This document shows, one piece after another, positions 36,217 to 44,300 of a DNA stretch of 64,000 bases (positions within the stretch are counted from its first letter, which is position 1; each line of letters begins with the position of its first letter). Location: the IMG/VR virus record IMGVR_UViG_3300046171_000267, positions 1-64,000 of that record; one strand, given 5' to 3'. Both the position numbers and the translations under genes were made by a program. Source of the DNA: a virus. The notes under the pieces were generated by a model that was not told where the DNA came from, ran no database searches, and was given only the letters and a program-made list of their open reading frames with translations.

Positions 36217-36479
36217 CCGATCATCTCCTTGTATGCAGGACGAATGACTGACTCTAAGAGCAAGCCACCACCGAATGATCTCGGCTGGCATTTATTCAGG
36301 AAATCCTCAAAAGTCCAGTCCTCTCCCTTATCCTTAAGAAACAGCCAAAGCTTTTTCATTTTACTCATGTCACCCAATGGAAGCCTGAGTGAGGCTTGAT
36401 TTATATATAGCTCCATAGAGCCATCATCATGATTAGTTTCGGTCATCGTAGTGACCCCTAGTTTATGTATCTTGTGCAT
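36213..36479 (-). CDS. Hypothetical protein, 88 aa
   Basis: Polar small protein (MELYINQASLRLPLGDMSKM, WLFLKDKGEDWTFEDFLNKC). Two starts are plausible: 36479, overlapping the upstream gene with AGGAAA before it, or 36446 with AGGGG before it. It overlaps the ligase start by four bases. No family recognised. Confidence 0.5.
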   Translation of the reverse strand: MHKIHKLGVTTMTETNHDDGSMELYINQASLRLPLGDMSKMKKLWLFLKDKGEDWTFEDFLNKCQPRSFGGGLLLESVIRPAYKEMIG

Positions 36480-36651
36480 TTTCTATTTCCTTGTATCCTG
36501 CCTCTTGAAGTAAGCCGACAAACTGCAGGTAATGTTCGAGACAAGAGAATTGAATTTCCTTATCTACCGTTTTGCTGACTTGGTAATGAATGTAGTACAA
36601 AGGCTGCGCTACATCCTGAATTAATTTTTGAGTATAAGTTTTAGGTTTCAT
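36463..36651 (-). CDS. Hypothetical protein, 62 aa
   Basis: Starts in an ATGA overlap with the preceding 314-aa gene. Helical and aromatic (YTQKLIQDVAQPLYYIHYQV, CLEHYLQFVGLLQEAGYKEI). No family recognised; real translation is supported by coupling at both ends. Confidence 0.5.
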   Translation of the reverse strand: MKPKTYTQKLIQDVAQPLYYIHYQVSKTVDKEIQFSCLEHYLQFVGLLQEAGYKEIENAQDT

Positions 36652-37592
36652 CTGTTTGGTTTCCTTACCTTGTAGATAACCTGAGGATATCTACCTGTTT
36701 TATCAGGGATGGGCGGAATAAGTATCTGCTGTCCCTGCATATTTGTGTAGTAGTCCGACCTAAGTGTACGGACATGGCCTATTCTGCCATTCTCTAGAGA
36801 GCGTGGGATGCTGGCATTGCCTTGCTTCTTTGCATATTCCCTGACCACCCTTGGCAAATAAACAACTCTCATCAGTCCTCCCTTATCGGGTACACTGAAT
36901 CCCTTGGACTTGAGCTTACGCTTGGTTCGCTCGTCCTTCTTGTTGATTTGTTGAGGGCGAAAATATGAGATAGAGCTGTAGGCGAACACAGCCAAGAGCA
37001 TCTTAAGTGAGCTCATGATTGTGTTACCAACAACCATAGGATCACCTAGCTCCCTAACGATATCGGAATCTTTCCACGCATGGGCAGTCTCCATGATACC
37101 ATCGTTCAATTGATCAAAGGAGTATTCCAATGGGATATTCCCGTAGCATTTACCCTTAGATGTCTTGATGGCATACATAAGAACCTCGCCCCCGTCGAAG
37201 ATGGGTACTTCCCGCTTATGCCAGTATCTGTTTAGCCAAAAGTACATAGACTCGCAGTACTGACCATCCCACTGATCCGTGAATGCTCCTGCTTCGAGCA
37301 TCTTGCGTAAGTGATCGATAATCTCATGAGTGCTACCCCTTGAGACAGAGATGTCATACACCTCGTCTGCCTCATACTGCACTCTTAGCGTCTTGGCAGG
37401 CCATTTGACCTCACCAAAGGTGCTGTCCACCTTACAGGCATTGATAGCCTGCATAGCTGACTTCTCTACAAACATAGTAGAGTGATTAGTCATCAGCCTA
37501 GCATCCAATGCCAGACTGACAGCCTCAGGCAGAATTTTTTCCATATTCCAAAGCCCCTTGGCTGATTGCATTATTTGTTCTGTTCTTGTCAT
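36648..37592 (-). CDS. Hypothetical protein, 314 aa
   Basis: The ATG at 37592 abuts a motif copy and starts MTRTEQIMQS; the longer frame to 37640 would read through that motif and is rejected. The middle region carries YWHKREVPIFDGGEVLMYAI and AVFAYSSISYFRPQQI, followed by a basic RTKRKLKSKGF. The C-terminal HVRTLRSDYYTNMQGQ, IPPIPDKTGRYPQV is Arg/Tyr-rich. It shows no convincing match to a known family, although the overall length and basic C-terminus recall AcrVA2-like phage proteins only weakly. Confidence 0.5.
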   Translation of the reverse strand: MTRTEQIMQSAKGLWNMEKILPEAVSLALDARLMTNHSTMFVEKSAMQAINACKVDSTFGEVKWPAKTLRVQYEADEVYDISVSRGSTHEIIDHLRKMLEAGAFTDQWDGQYCESMYFWLNRYWHKREVPIFDGGEVLMYAIKTSKGKCYGNIPLEYSFDQLNDGIMETAHAWKDSDIVRELGDPMVVGNTIMSSLKMLLAVFAYSSISYFRPQQINKKDERTKRKLKSKGFSVPDKGGLMRVVYLPRVVREYAKKQGNASIPRSLENGRIGHVRTLRSDYYTNMQGQQILIPPIPDKTGRYPQVIYKVRKPNR

Positions 37593-37609
37593 ATAGTTTA
37601 CTAGGTTAC
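37593..37609 (-). promoter_or_regulatory. Motif copy abutting the 314-aa gene
   Basis: On the minus strand reads GTAACCTAGTAAACTAT, two changes from consensus. It lies between the zinc-ribbon gene (stop at 37606, overlapping the motif by four bases) and the ATG at 37592. There is no Shine-Dalgarno sequence for that ATG. Confidence 0.55.
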
Positions 37610-37902
37610 TTATCTTCCTTGTAGAGCAACAGCCCCTCAAAGTCCTCTACTGACCGCTCATGAAAGAAGTCAGGGAAGTCGCAAGCTTCCGAGGTGAATC
37701 CGCAGTGCGGACACTCGATGTTGTCGCAATCATCCGTGCTATGGAGCATGACATGACCGCACTGACCGCAGGTCACGATGTTAATACCAGTTTTCTCGAT
37801 GACCCGCTGAGCCATCTCGCACTGCTGATCCCATCGTTGTTTCACGACTAAAGCTCTCTCTCTTCGGTCATTCATAATATTGTTATCGCACATTATATTC
37901 AT
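37606..37902 (-). CDS. Zinc-ribbon protein, 98 aa
   Basis: The N-terminal half is charged and helical (NDRRERALVVKQRWDQQCEM). Residues 45-70 hold CGQCGHV, and CPHCGF, a CxxC...CxxC zinc ribbon. Zinc ribbons of this size act as DNA-, RNA- or protein-binding modules. The gene lies two bases downstream of the 91-aa gene in a compact - strand run. Specific role unknown. Confidence 0.6.
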   Translation of the reverse strand: MNIMCDNNIMNDRRERALVVKQRWDQQCEMAQRVIEKTGINIVTCGQCGHVMLHSTDDCDNIECPHCGFTSEACDFPDFFHERSVEDFEGLLLYKEDK

Positions 37903-37904
37903 AA

Positions 37905-38180
37905 TTATATCCCGTTGAATGAGGTTGATACCTGAGGCAAGAATCCATTCCTGCCATTCTCATGAAGGTATGCTCTCAAGTACAGAGATACATCCTCATA
38001 TGCCTCCCTGCATCCTGCCTTGGTACGCTTGTACTTCTTGTCAGTGATCATTGAGGCTTGCTTGAGAACTTCAGTCATGGTGAGGCTTGAGTGCTTCATG
38101 CCCACAGACATCATTCTCAGGTGGCCCTTGATAAACATAGCCTTCACGGCCCTTCGCTTGGGGTTTAATATTATACTCAT
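37905..38180 (-). CDS. Hypothetical basic protein, 91 aa
   Basis: Basic and Met-rich (NPKRRAVKAMFIKGHLRMMS, VLKQASMITDKKYKRTKAGC). It overlaps the preceding gene by four bases (ATGA-type). No family or domain is recognised. Confidence 0.5.
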   Translation of the reverse strand: MSIILNPKRRAVKAMFIKGHLRMMSVGMKHSSLTMTEVLKQASMITDKKYKRTKAGCREAYEDVSLYLRAYLHENGRNGFLPQVSTSFNGI

Positions 38181-38476
38181 ATTTGATCCTCCATTAGTTT
38201 TGACCCTATGGTCTCGGATATTCTTATGATCGACTGTATACCCTTTTGAATTACCTCTCTGCCCGTAGACAGGTTCTCTTGATCATTCATGGGACGAATG
38301 TAGTGATTACGCCCGTGAAAGCTCTCAAAGGGGAAAGCTTCCATAGCGTCCTGTAGTTTGATTGCAAAGTTAGTCCACTCATTGATGAGAGATTCCCTTG
38401 AATTGCCGTTCATGTGAACTGCAGGCATAACAGCCTGCGCCACAAACTTTTCATGTGCTGTAAGTTCCTTACTCAT
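38177..38476 (-). CDS. Hypothetical protein, 99 aa
   Basis: A helical protein (ELTAHEKFVAQAVMPAVHMN, EWTNFAIKLQDAMEAFPFES) with a C-terminal REVIQKGIQSIIRISETIGS helix. Its ATG overlaps the end of the 32-aa membrane peptide gene by eight bases. No family recognised. Confidence 0.5.
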   Translation of the reverse strand: MSKELTAHEKFVAQAVMPAVHMNGNSRESLINEWTNFAIKLQDAMEAFPFESFHGRNHYIRPMNDQENLSTGREVIQKGIQSIIRISETIGSKLMEDQI

Positions 38477-38567
38477 CTCTCAGCATCATGTACAGGGCGA
38501 ACCCTGAGGTTAATAACACACATGACGCAAACAGCCATGTGAACCCATAAACAATTATTGTTTCCAT
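38469..38567 (-). CDS. Membrane microprotein, 32 aa
   Basis: METIIVYGFT followed by WLFASCVLLTSGFALYMML and a charged RDE end: one hydrophobic helix spans most of it (residues about 4-27). AAGGGGAAGG precedes the ATG. It could be a tiny holin or membrane anchor, but nothing in the sequence proves lysis function. The strong ribosome site and coupling to the next gene support translation. Confidence 0.5.
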   Translation of the reverse strand: METIIVYGFTWLFASCVLLTSGFALYMMLRDE

Positions 38568-38579
38568 ATCCTTCCCCTT

Positions 38580-38596
38580 CTAGTTATTTAGGTTAC
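38580..38596 (-). promoter_or_regulatory. Motif copy overlapping a gene end
   Basis: On the minus strand reads GTAACCTAAATAACTAG. The GTA ACC TAA part encodes the last two residues and stop of the 71-aa gene upstream, so the site is embedded in a coding end. It precedes the 32-aa membrane peptide by 12 bases. Confidence 0.5.
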
Positions 38597-38803
38597 ATCG
38601 TACACAAAGTCGATAGCTTTGTTCGTTCTGATCAGCTCATCGAGCTTCCTAATAGCTACATCACGATTGGCTTTGGCGTAGTCGCCATCGTCAGCCTCGG
38701 CAATGTCCTGAGCCATCTCCCCAATTTTATTGAGGAGATCAATTTTATGACTAAATAGGCAATCCTTTACCATTGCCTGTCCTTCTTTTTTATCTTCTGG
38801 CAT
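38588..38803 (-). CDS. Hypothetical protein, 71 aa
   Basis: Charged, helical protein (MPEDKKEGQAMVKDCLFSHK, AQDIAEADDGDYAKANRDVA). It is the first gene after the structured non-coding region and may depend on a promoter inside that region. No family recognised. Confidence 0.5.
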   Translation of the reverse strand: MPEDKKEGQAMVKDCLFSHKIDLLNKIGEMAQDIAEADDGDYAKANRDVAIRKLDELIRTNKAIDFVYDVT

Positions 38804-38854
38804 AATATTTTATTTTGTTGTGTTAGTGTTGGTTAAATTGTCCGTCGTTGTGTC

Positions 38855-39392
38855 CCGTCAGCCCCCTTCCCGCTGACAAGCGTAGTACTACTCCCGTATA
38901 ACCTCAGTGTACCTGAGGTAGTACTCCCGTATATAACACAACAACAATGATGAGATAAAATCTGCCTGCTTTTTGTCGAGAAGCAGGTGAAACTCGTCTT
39001 TCTGTTTGTTTGTTTGTTTGTTACCCAAAGGGTAGGGTGGTTCCTGCGAACATAAGGAACCCAAGCAAGTACGCTATGCTCCCCTTGGGATAAAGTGACG
39101 GCTCTTTGGGATGGCAGGCCTCACCCTCGTCACGGGATTGTTCGCACAGCCATCATTCTGCTTCTTTTAAAGACGAAGTCGCCTCCAGAGAGCCGAACTA
39201 TTTAGAGCTAGTTATACTCTAGGGATACTGCAGGTACACTCCTACCGAGTGTCGTAGAGGTATCCTTGTTTGCCTAGCCTCCATATGGAGCCACAAAGCG
39301 TACCTGCAGAAAGTGAAAATTGATCGGGGAGCGGTGCACCAAACAGTAGAGGCAGTCAGTGCTACGATATCGTGATAGGAAAGAGGTTCCAT
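38855..39392. ncRNA. Candidate large structured RNA (strand unknown)
   Basis: About 540 bases without a gene but packed with exact complementary pairs: GTCAGC 38857/GCTGAC 38872; AGTACTAC 38884/GTAGTACT 38918 enclosing CCTCAG/CTGAGG; CCTGCTT 38965/AAGCAGG 38981; TACCC 39022/GGGTA 39030; GGTTCC 39039/GGAACC 39056; CCCAAG 39060/CTTGGG 39084; GTGACG 39095/CGTCAC 39128; GATGGC 39110/GCCATC 39149; TAGAG 39203/CTCTA 39217; GGATAC 39223/GTATCC 39260; ACACTC 39236/GAGTGT 39247; CTGCAGGTAC 39228/GTACCTGCAG 39300; CTCCATATGGAG 39279. Two sets interleave as pseudoknots (39095-39154 and 39223-39309). Size, density and phage setting are like the GOLLD/ROOL class of ornate RNAs, but no family is claimed. 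Flanking genes are on the minus strand. Confidence 0.5.
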
Positions 39393-39394
39393 AA

Positions 39395-39733
39395 TTAGAA
39401 CCTTCCTGTTTCATAGTTATAACCTTTAACTTTTCCAATTACCTTGCCCGTCAAGTTTGACTTTCTCAAAATTGATTTAGGGCATGAATCAATTACCGTT
39501 TCAAGAGAAGCCTTATAAGGATTCAACTTGATATCATTTGAGCCGATTACATCAAGAGGGCTTGCAATCGATTGAGCTTTTTTCTTGATTGGCAATCTTT
39601 TATATTTTGCCCTTGCTTGCTCAATCTTTTCCAATCGTTCAATCTCTTTTATTGTGCTTATAGAATCATTCATTTCACTTGATGTGTTTGAATGCCAAAA
39701 TTTATTTTCCTTTTTTATTTCTCTTTTATTCAT
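39395..39733 (-). CDS. Hypothetical basic protein of cassette, 112 aa
   Basis: Last gene of a three-gene - strand cassette that ends at the structured RNA candidate. Basic, with KREIKKENKFWHSNTSSEMN and QARAKYKRLPIKKKAQSIAS. The stop lies in the hairpin AGGTTC/GAACCT at 39384-39403. It starts one base after the stop of the 163-aa gene. Base use differs from the rest of the window. No family recognised. Confidence 0.55.
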   Translation of the reverse strand: MNKREIKKENKFWHSNTSSEMNDSISTIKEIERLEKIEQARAKYKRLPIKKKAQSIASPLDVIGSNDIKLNPYKASLETVIDSCPKSILRKSNLTGKVIGKVKGYNYETGRF

Positions 39734-39734
39734 T

Positions 39735-40226
39735 TTAATTTTTTCCCTTATTCATTAAGGATTCATTCAAATCAACCCATATTCTTTCCGCTTGCTCTAA
39801 AGCCCGTTTGGCTTTTCTTCTTACTCTTGCCGATTGCCCGTTTACGGAAAGATCATATTTTTCATTTACCCAATCAAAGTCTATATTTACCCAACGCTTA
39901 TTTGAGCCGTCAAATTTTCTTGCCCGTCTCAATCCAAACCTTACAGAATCAATAATTGAGCCGTCTTTTTTCGTTTCAATTACAAGCTCTCGTAAAGTCA
40001 ATTTTGCCCTAAAGCTTTTCCTTTGAATGAAAGAGCCGTGAAATAATTTCAACGCGGGCATGTATGAAAGCCTTTGATATCTTGTTTTCCAATTACCATT
40101 TTCCTCTTGGTAATCATGAGAAGTTTGACGGGAAAGTAAAAAGCCTTGATTTTTTCTACCGTCAATATGCGATTGAGCCCGTAAATATCTAAAGCCCGTT
40201 CGTTCAACATTCTTTTTATAATTCAC
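39735..40226 (-). CDS. Hypothetical basic protein of cassette, 163 aa
   Basis: Arg/Lys-rich protein with aromatic residues (ERTGFRYLRAQSHIDGRKNQ, NWKTRYQRLSYMPALKLFHG) and a C-terminal helix VRRKAKRALEQAERIWVDLN. Charge and aromatic content would suit RNA or DNA binding. It lies 23 bases from the 217-aa gene. It has the frequent GGGCAAG/CTTGCCC words of the cassette. No known family recognised. Confidence 0.55.
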   Translation of the reverse strand: MNYKKNVERTGFRYLRAQSHIDGRKNQGFLLSRQTSHDYQEENGNWKTRYQRLSYMPALKLFHGSFIQRKSFRAKLTLRELVIETKKDGSIIDSVRFGLRRARKFDGSNKRWVNIDFDWVNEKYDLSVNGQSARVRRKAKRALEQAERIWVDLNESLMNKGKN

Positions 40227-40249
40227 TTTTTACTTTCCCGTCTTAAGTT

Positions 40250-40903
40250 TTACTTGATTGGCAAGCTCTTTTGTTTTGCTTGATTGAGCTTGTCGTTTTC
40301 TTTGTATTTTATGCCCTTTGAATCAAGAAAAGCCTTAAGTTTTGCTTGCCCTTGTAAGCCCTTTGCAATGGCTTTTTGTGCAACCTTTGATCTCTTGACG
40401 GCTTGGTTATCAGTAAGCAAAGCCCTTGAAACAATTTGAAAGCAAGGTTTTTCCTCGTGTATTACCCCGTCAATTTTCGTTTCCAATATTTTAACGCCTT
40501 TAAGGGCAAGAGTTTTTCCTAAATCTTTGCCCATTTCCTTATCACTTGCCCGTTCGTTCAAGCCCTCTTTTCTTGCAAGGGTAATCTCATTCAATTGGTC
40601 TTTAGTCAAGGGCTTGACATTTCGACGAACGGAAAACTTGCCCTTGCTTTCCGTTAAAATTTCCCCGTCCGAAATAATCCCAACATTACCGAGCCCTTCC
40701 CGTTCTGCTATTATCAAAGCTTGAAAGGTAATCGCATTAATTTTGGGCAAGCTCTTTTCAATTCTCTTTTCAAGAGCTCTTTTATTTTTCATGAATTGAG
40801 GAAAGGTAATCTTTCCGCTTTCCATCAAGGTTTTGGTTTGACCAAGTTTGGTAAGTGAACACGCGAGCGTATCACTCAATTTGTATTGAGGTGTTATTTT
40901 CAT
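40250..40903 (-). CDS. Hypothetical basic protein of cassette, 217 aa
   Basis: First gene of the leftward cassette. A basic helical protein with FPQFMKNKRALEKRIEKSLP near residue 35, LIIAEREGLGNVGIISDGEI near residue 65, KEMGKDLGKTLALKGVKILE near 118 and QGQAKLKAFLDSKGIKYKEN near 192. No catalytic motif identified. Its promoter probably lies in the 40904-41363 control region. Codon and word usage differ from neighbours, suggesting separate origin. Confidence 0.55.
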   Translation of the reverse strand: MKITPQYKLSDTLACSLTKLGQTKTLMESGKITFPQFMKNKRALEKRIEKSLPKINAITFQALIIAEREGLGNVGIISDGEILTESKGKFSVRRNVKPLTKDQLNEITLARKEGLNERASDKEMGKDLGKTLALKGVKILETKIDGVIHEEKPCFQIVSRALLTDNQAVKRSKVAQKAIAKGLQGQAKLKAFLDSKGIKYKENDKLNQAKQKSLPIK

Positions 40904-41057
40904 TGTATTGTTTTGTTATTATTTAGTAAGTACTTTTCAGTACATTGATTAATTGCGAGCCCTTGCTTTTTGCTAATGGCTCTTGAAAGTTTTTACTAGT
41001 CTCTAGGCTTTGCCCTTTCTTGGTTGGGATGGTTGCAATCTCTCAAATCATGAGATG

Positions 41058-41088
41058 CAAAAAGATCAAGAGCCGTTGGGCTTTGATC
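41058..41088 (-). terminator. Intrinsic terminator/attenuator for leftward RNA
   Basis: Arms GATCAA-x-AGCC (41064-41074) and GGCTTTGATC (41079-41088) form a ten-pair stem with a GTTG loop. Read on the minus strand the stem is followed by TTTTT (41063-41059). Because no leftward gene lies just upstream, it may end a short leader RNA or attenuate the cassette transcript. Confidence 0.5.
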
Positions 41089-41167
41089 GAGTTGAATATA
41101 TGTAAATGAAGATTTGATACATAGGATGAATTTTAATTGTTGCGTACCAATGCTTTACGAAACAAGT

Positions 41168-41191
41168 GTAACCTAACTAAGATTAGGTAAC
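41168..41191. promoter_or_regulatory. Palindromic motif copy in the control region
   Basis: GTAACCTAA and TTAGGTAAC face each other across six bases (CTAAGA), a near-perfect inverted repeat of the motif half-site. It lies two bases before the G-runs and could bind a dimeric repressor or activator. Confidence 0.55.
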
Positions 41192-41192
41192 A

Positions 41193-41218
41193 GGGGGGCG
41201 AAGGGGGGGGAGGGGGGG
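41193..41218 (+). other. G-run cluster, possible G-quadruplex
   Basis: Runs of six, eight and seven G separated by CGAA and A. Such a sequence can fold into a G-quadruplex on the + strand or an R-loop when transcribed. Homopolymers of this kind are also error-prone in sequencing. Confidence 0.5.
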
Positions 41219-41324
41219 TCATTATTCTGTATTATATGTACCTTTTCTCAACTTTCTGGCATCCAAAACACTTCTAGAACGCCTATTCCAGCCCCATACA
41301 CCCCCCTAAAAAGGCTTTGGGGAG

Positions 41325-41360
41325 TTGACGCAGGGGTAAACACCTAGTAAACTAGGTAAC
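41325..41360 (+). promoter_or_regulatory. Promoter with palindromic motif before the 1076-aa gene
   Basis: TTGACG (41325-41330), 17 bases, TAAACT (41348-41353). The second element is inside CCTAGTAAACTAGGTAAC (41343-41360), where ACCTAGT and ACTAGGT form a perfect inverted repeat around AA. The ATG at 41364 is three bases away, again without a Shine-Dalgarno sequence. The overlap of promoter and palindrome fits repression by a dimer, or a promoter type in which the motif is the core. Confidence 0.6.
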
Positions 41361-41363
41361 ATT

Positions 41364-44300
41364 ATGTCACGAGATCGATTTTATATTCCCGTAGTTAGCG
41401 ATGTAATCCGTCTTTTTACTGGCGGTGGTGGTAGCAGCACACCTAGCACCCCAGACATACCAACAACTACTGTTAACAGGGCAGATTATTTAAATACTTT
41501 AGACCCAATTGTCATTACTGACACAAATAGCAGTCCACTTACTACTAATTTAGTAAATGTTCCGATAGTAACGGGTGGTAACTTGGCTCCACTGGACACG
41601 AATCAGCAGATTATGCTGATTACTGACCCGATGAGGAATGCTCAGATAAATGCATCGATTATAGGTGAAATTAATCGAGCCAATAGTCTTGAGGATTCAG
41701 TTGCTGGAATAGATAGTCACCCACTTATTCAGCAATTGAGGGATGGCGAGATTACAGCAGAGGACATTACTGGGGAAAGTGCAGAAGCGGGGAATCAAAT
41801 TGAGGCTACTCCGCTAAGTGCTAGTTTTCAGTATGAAATTAATGGCAATCCTGTCTCTAAGGAGACCTATGATGCTTATATTAATCCTGATGGGTCATCT
41901 AAGGTTCCTGAGGGCTTTCTTGATGGAATGTTTCCGACCAATGAGGGTACTGGTATTGAATTTGGCACTGAGAATAATACTACTCAACCGACTGTACCAG
42001 TAGTCACTGACACAAATCAGACAGTTTTTTATGATATTAATCAGACTAACCCTGATTTTGACAACAATGTAACATCTCCGTTCACTTCAAATTTAAATCC
42101 AGCCGATTACGACTTGGATATGAGTAGGGACTCAGTGTTAGATGATTACACTGGTAGTGATTACAACTTTACGATGCCTATGCCTGATTTTACTGACATC
42201 AGTGTTAGGGATCAGATGATTGAGGCAATTAGGAGTTTTGAAGATGATAATTCATCGAAACCAAAGGAGCCTATTATTTCTAATAAGGTAAAGAATGCAG
42301 TCAAGGGATTGGTTCCTATAATAAGAGAAGCAGCTAGTGGTGATATTATAGGAGCGCTCAAGGAGGGGAAGAAGTTAATTAAGGGGGAGCAAGACAAGGA
42401 GAAGAAAGCCAAAGACTCGGATACTCCGACTAAGACAGCAGAGGAGATACAGGCGGAAAAGGATGAGGCTGATTATCAGAAGGCATTAGATATACTTGGC
42501 AGACCTGATCGTGCGGAAGCGCTGGCACAATCGCTGGCCAATGCAGGAATTATGGTTGATCCTCGAACAGTCCTTGAGGGTGATGTGCTTTTTTCTGAGG
42601 ATGAATTTTTTACTCTTCATAAGATAATACAGGAGGAGAAGAGGAAAAACGGGGAGTTCATGCAGAGCTGGGAAGACTTTTATAAGTCATGGAGTGAGGT
42701 TGGCAAGATTGAGGAGTATGTACATACGGATGTTAGTTTTGATACCACAGGAAATCTGGAAGAGATAATTGATCCGATTAGGCAAAAGGTAATGATGGCA
42801 AAAATGATGGGCAAGAATTTGCTCGTTGTTTCGGATGAGGAGTATGATCGAATGTTGTCTGAGAATCCTGATTATGCACAAACTGCATACTTATCAGAAA
42901 CTGACTTTATGCAGTATGCTGGGGCAGATCAGTATTTTGGGGAAGGAGCCACTTCAGAAGGTACGGAGCCTGAGAAAGAGGGCTACATGAGAAGTTATGA
43001 TGTCCTTAAGGCTATACGGGATGGTACATATGTTCATCCTGATCTTGAGTACGGGCCAGAATCAAAGGAAGACCCATTTTATAGTATTTCTATTCCAAAT
43101 GCCGATACTAGTGGGCCAAGTGATGTAAGTAACATTTTGTTACCAGCTACTGCTGTAAATACGGCTCAAGATATAAAGCCCAGTGACCGAATTGATCAGT
43201 ACTGGGAAAGTAGGGGGATGACTGAGGATGACTTTGGGAATCCTTTGTATGTAGAGGTAGACGGTCAAAAGGTAAGAAACCCTAACTTTGCTGCACCAAT
43301 AAATGCCAATGATCTGGCACACCTGTATGATTTTAATGTCAATGATCCTGAGCATATCCAGACATTGTTCGATCCGCAGTCTATGAACTTTGCGGATGAA
43401 AGTATATTTCCTCAGGGAACAAATCCTACCCCGCTAAATGTATATAAGCCTAATGAGGATGCATCTAGTGGGATGGTGGATCGCTATGGTGCAGATATGA
43501 GGTTTAAGGACACAAATAGAGAGCGTTTTGATAGATATTATCGCTCACTACCTGTGTCATCTTACTCTTCTTACGGAGAGCCTGCGGGGGCACGGAAAGC
43601 AGGAAACTTCATGTCTCCATTAATGGATAGGCTGGGTGATCCTTTTTCAATCGTAGGGGATAGTGTGGGTTATGCTCTTGATACTGCAGCTAAGCCCTTT
43701 AATGCTTTGGGTGAGAAGCTTGGTGGGGCAGGGTTTATTCCGAATCTTATGGGAGCAGGTTTATCGGGAGCAGGTAACTTTGTTTCCAGTCTTGGGCAAA
43801 GAACAGATGATTTTATCGGAAACACAATCCCCGACTTTTTCTTTCAGGATGTACCGCAAACATTCAGAGGTGCATATCAGACGTATCAGGGTGATCCTGC
43901 AGGTAGAGTAAACCTTAGGCAAGGTGCTACGGGTATGCTTGATGGATTAGGGCAAACAGTAATGGTTCCAATAGGTGCAGGAATGGATGGAGTACGATCA
44001 GTAGTACAGCCTTTTAGCAGACCTGAATCAGATAATCCATTGGATAATATGCGGTTCCCAACAGTGCCTCAACAAGGAGTTTCGCCACTCACTGAAATCA
44101 TGAGAGACAAGTATTTCCCGCAAGATGGAGGTTCTTCTTCTAGTAGTTCGTATATACCTACAGGTGATTGGGTAGTAGAGGACGGCATGATGCGTAACCC
44201 TAGTGCATACAATAGTCAAGATGGTGCAAATAGTAGCTCTGGTAGAAGAGGTGCTAAATTTGGAGGAGTATCAGATCGTCTTTCAGATAAATATTCTAAG

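Larger units (their letters stand above)
40904..41363. other. Strand-switch intergenic control region (460 bp)
   Basis: No gene is seen. To the left transcription runs leftward and to the right rightward. The region contains, in order, a terminator-like hairpin for leftward RNA (41058-41088), a palindromic motif copy (41168-41191), three G-runs (41193-41218), a C/G-rich inverted pair (CCCC/GGGG near 41301-41322), and a sigma70-like promoter with a second palindromic motif copy (41325-41360). It could serve as a divergent promoter, replication origin or packaging region. Confidence 0.6.

Noticed and set aside
36648-37592. AcrVA2-like anti-CRISPR protein
   Set aside because: Length and a basic, Arg/Tyr-rich C-terminus recall AcrVA2 homologues, but the conserved HxRxGHWHxYW-type end is not present; the resemblance is too weak.
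38855-39392. Group I intron, tmRNA or RNase P RNA
   Set aside because: The P7-type core, tmRNA tag/T-arm and the conserved RNase P blocks were not seen, and no gene is split around the region.
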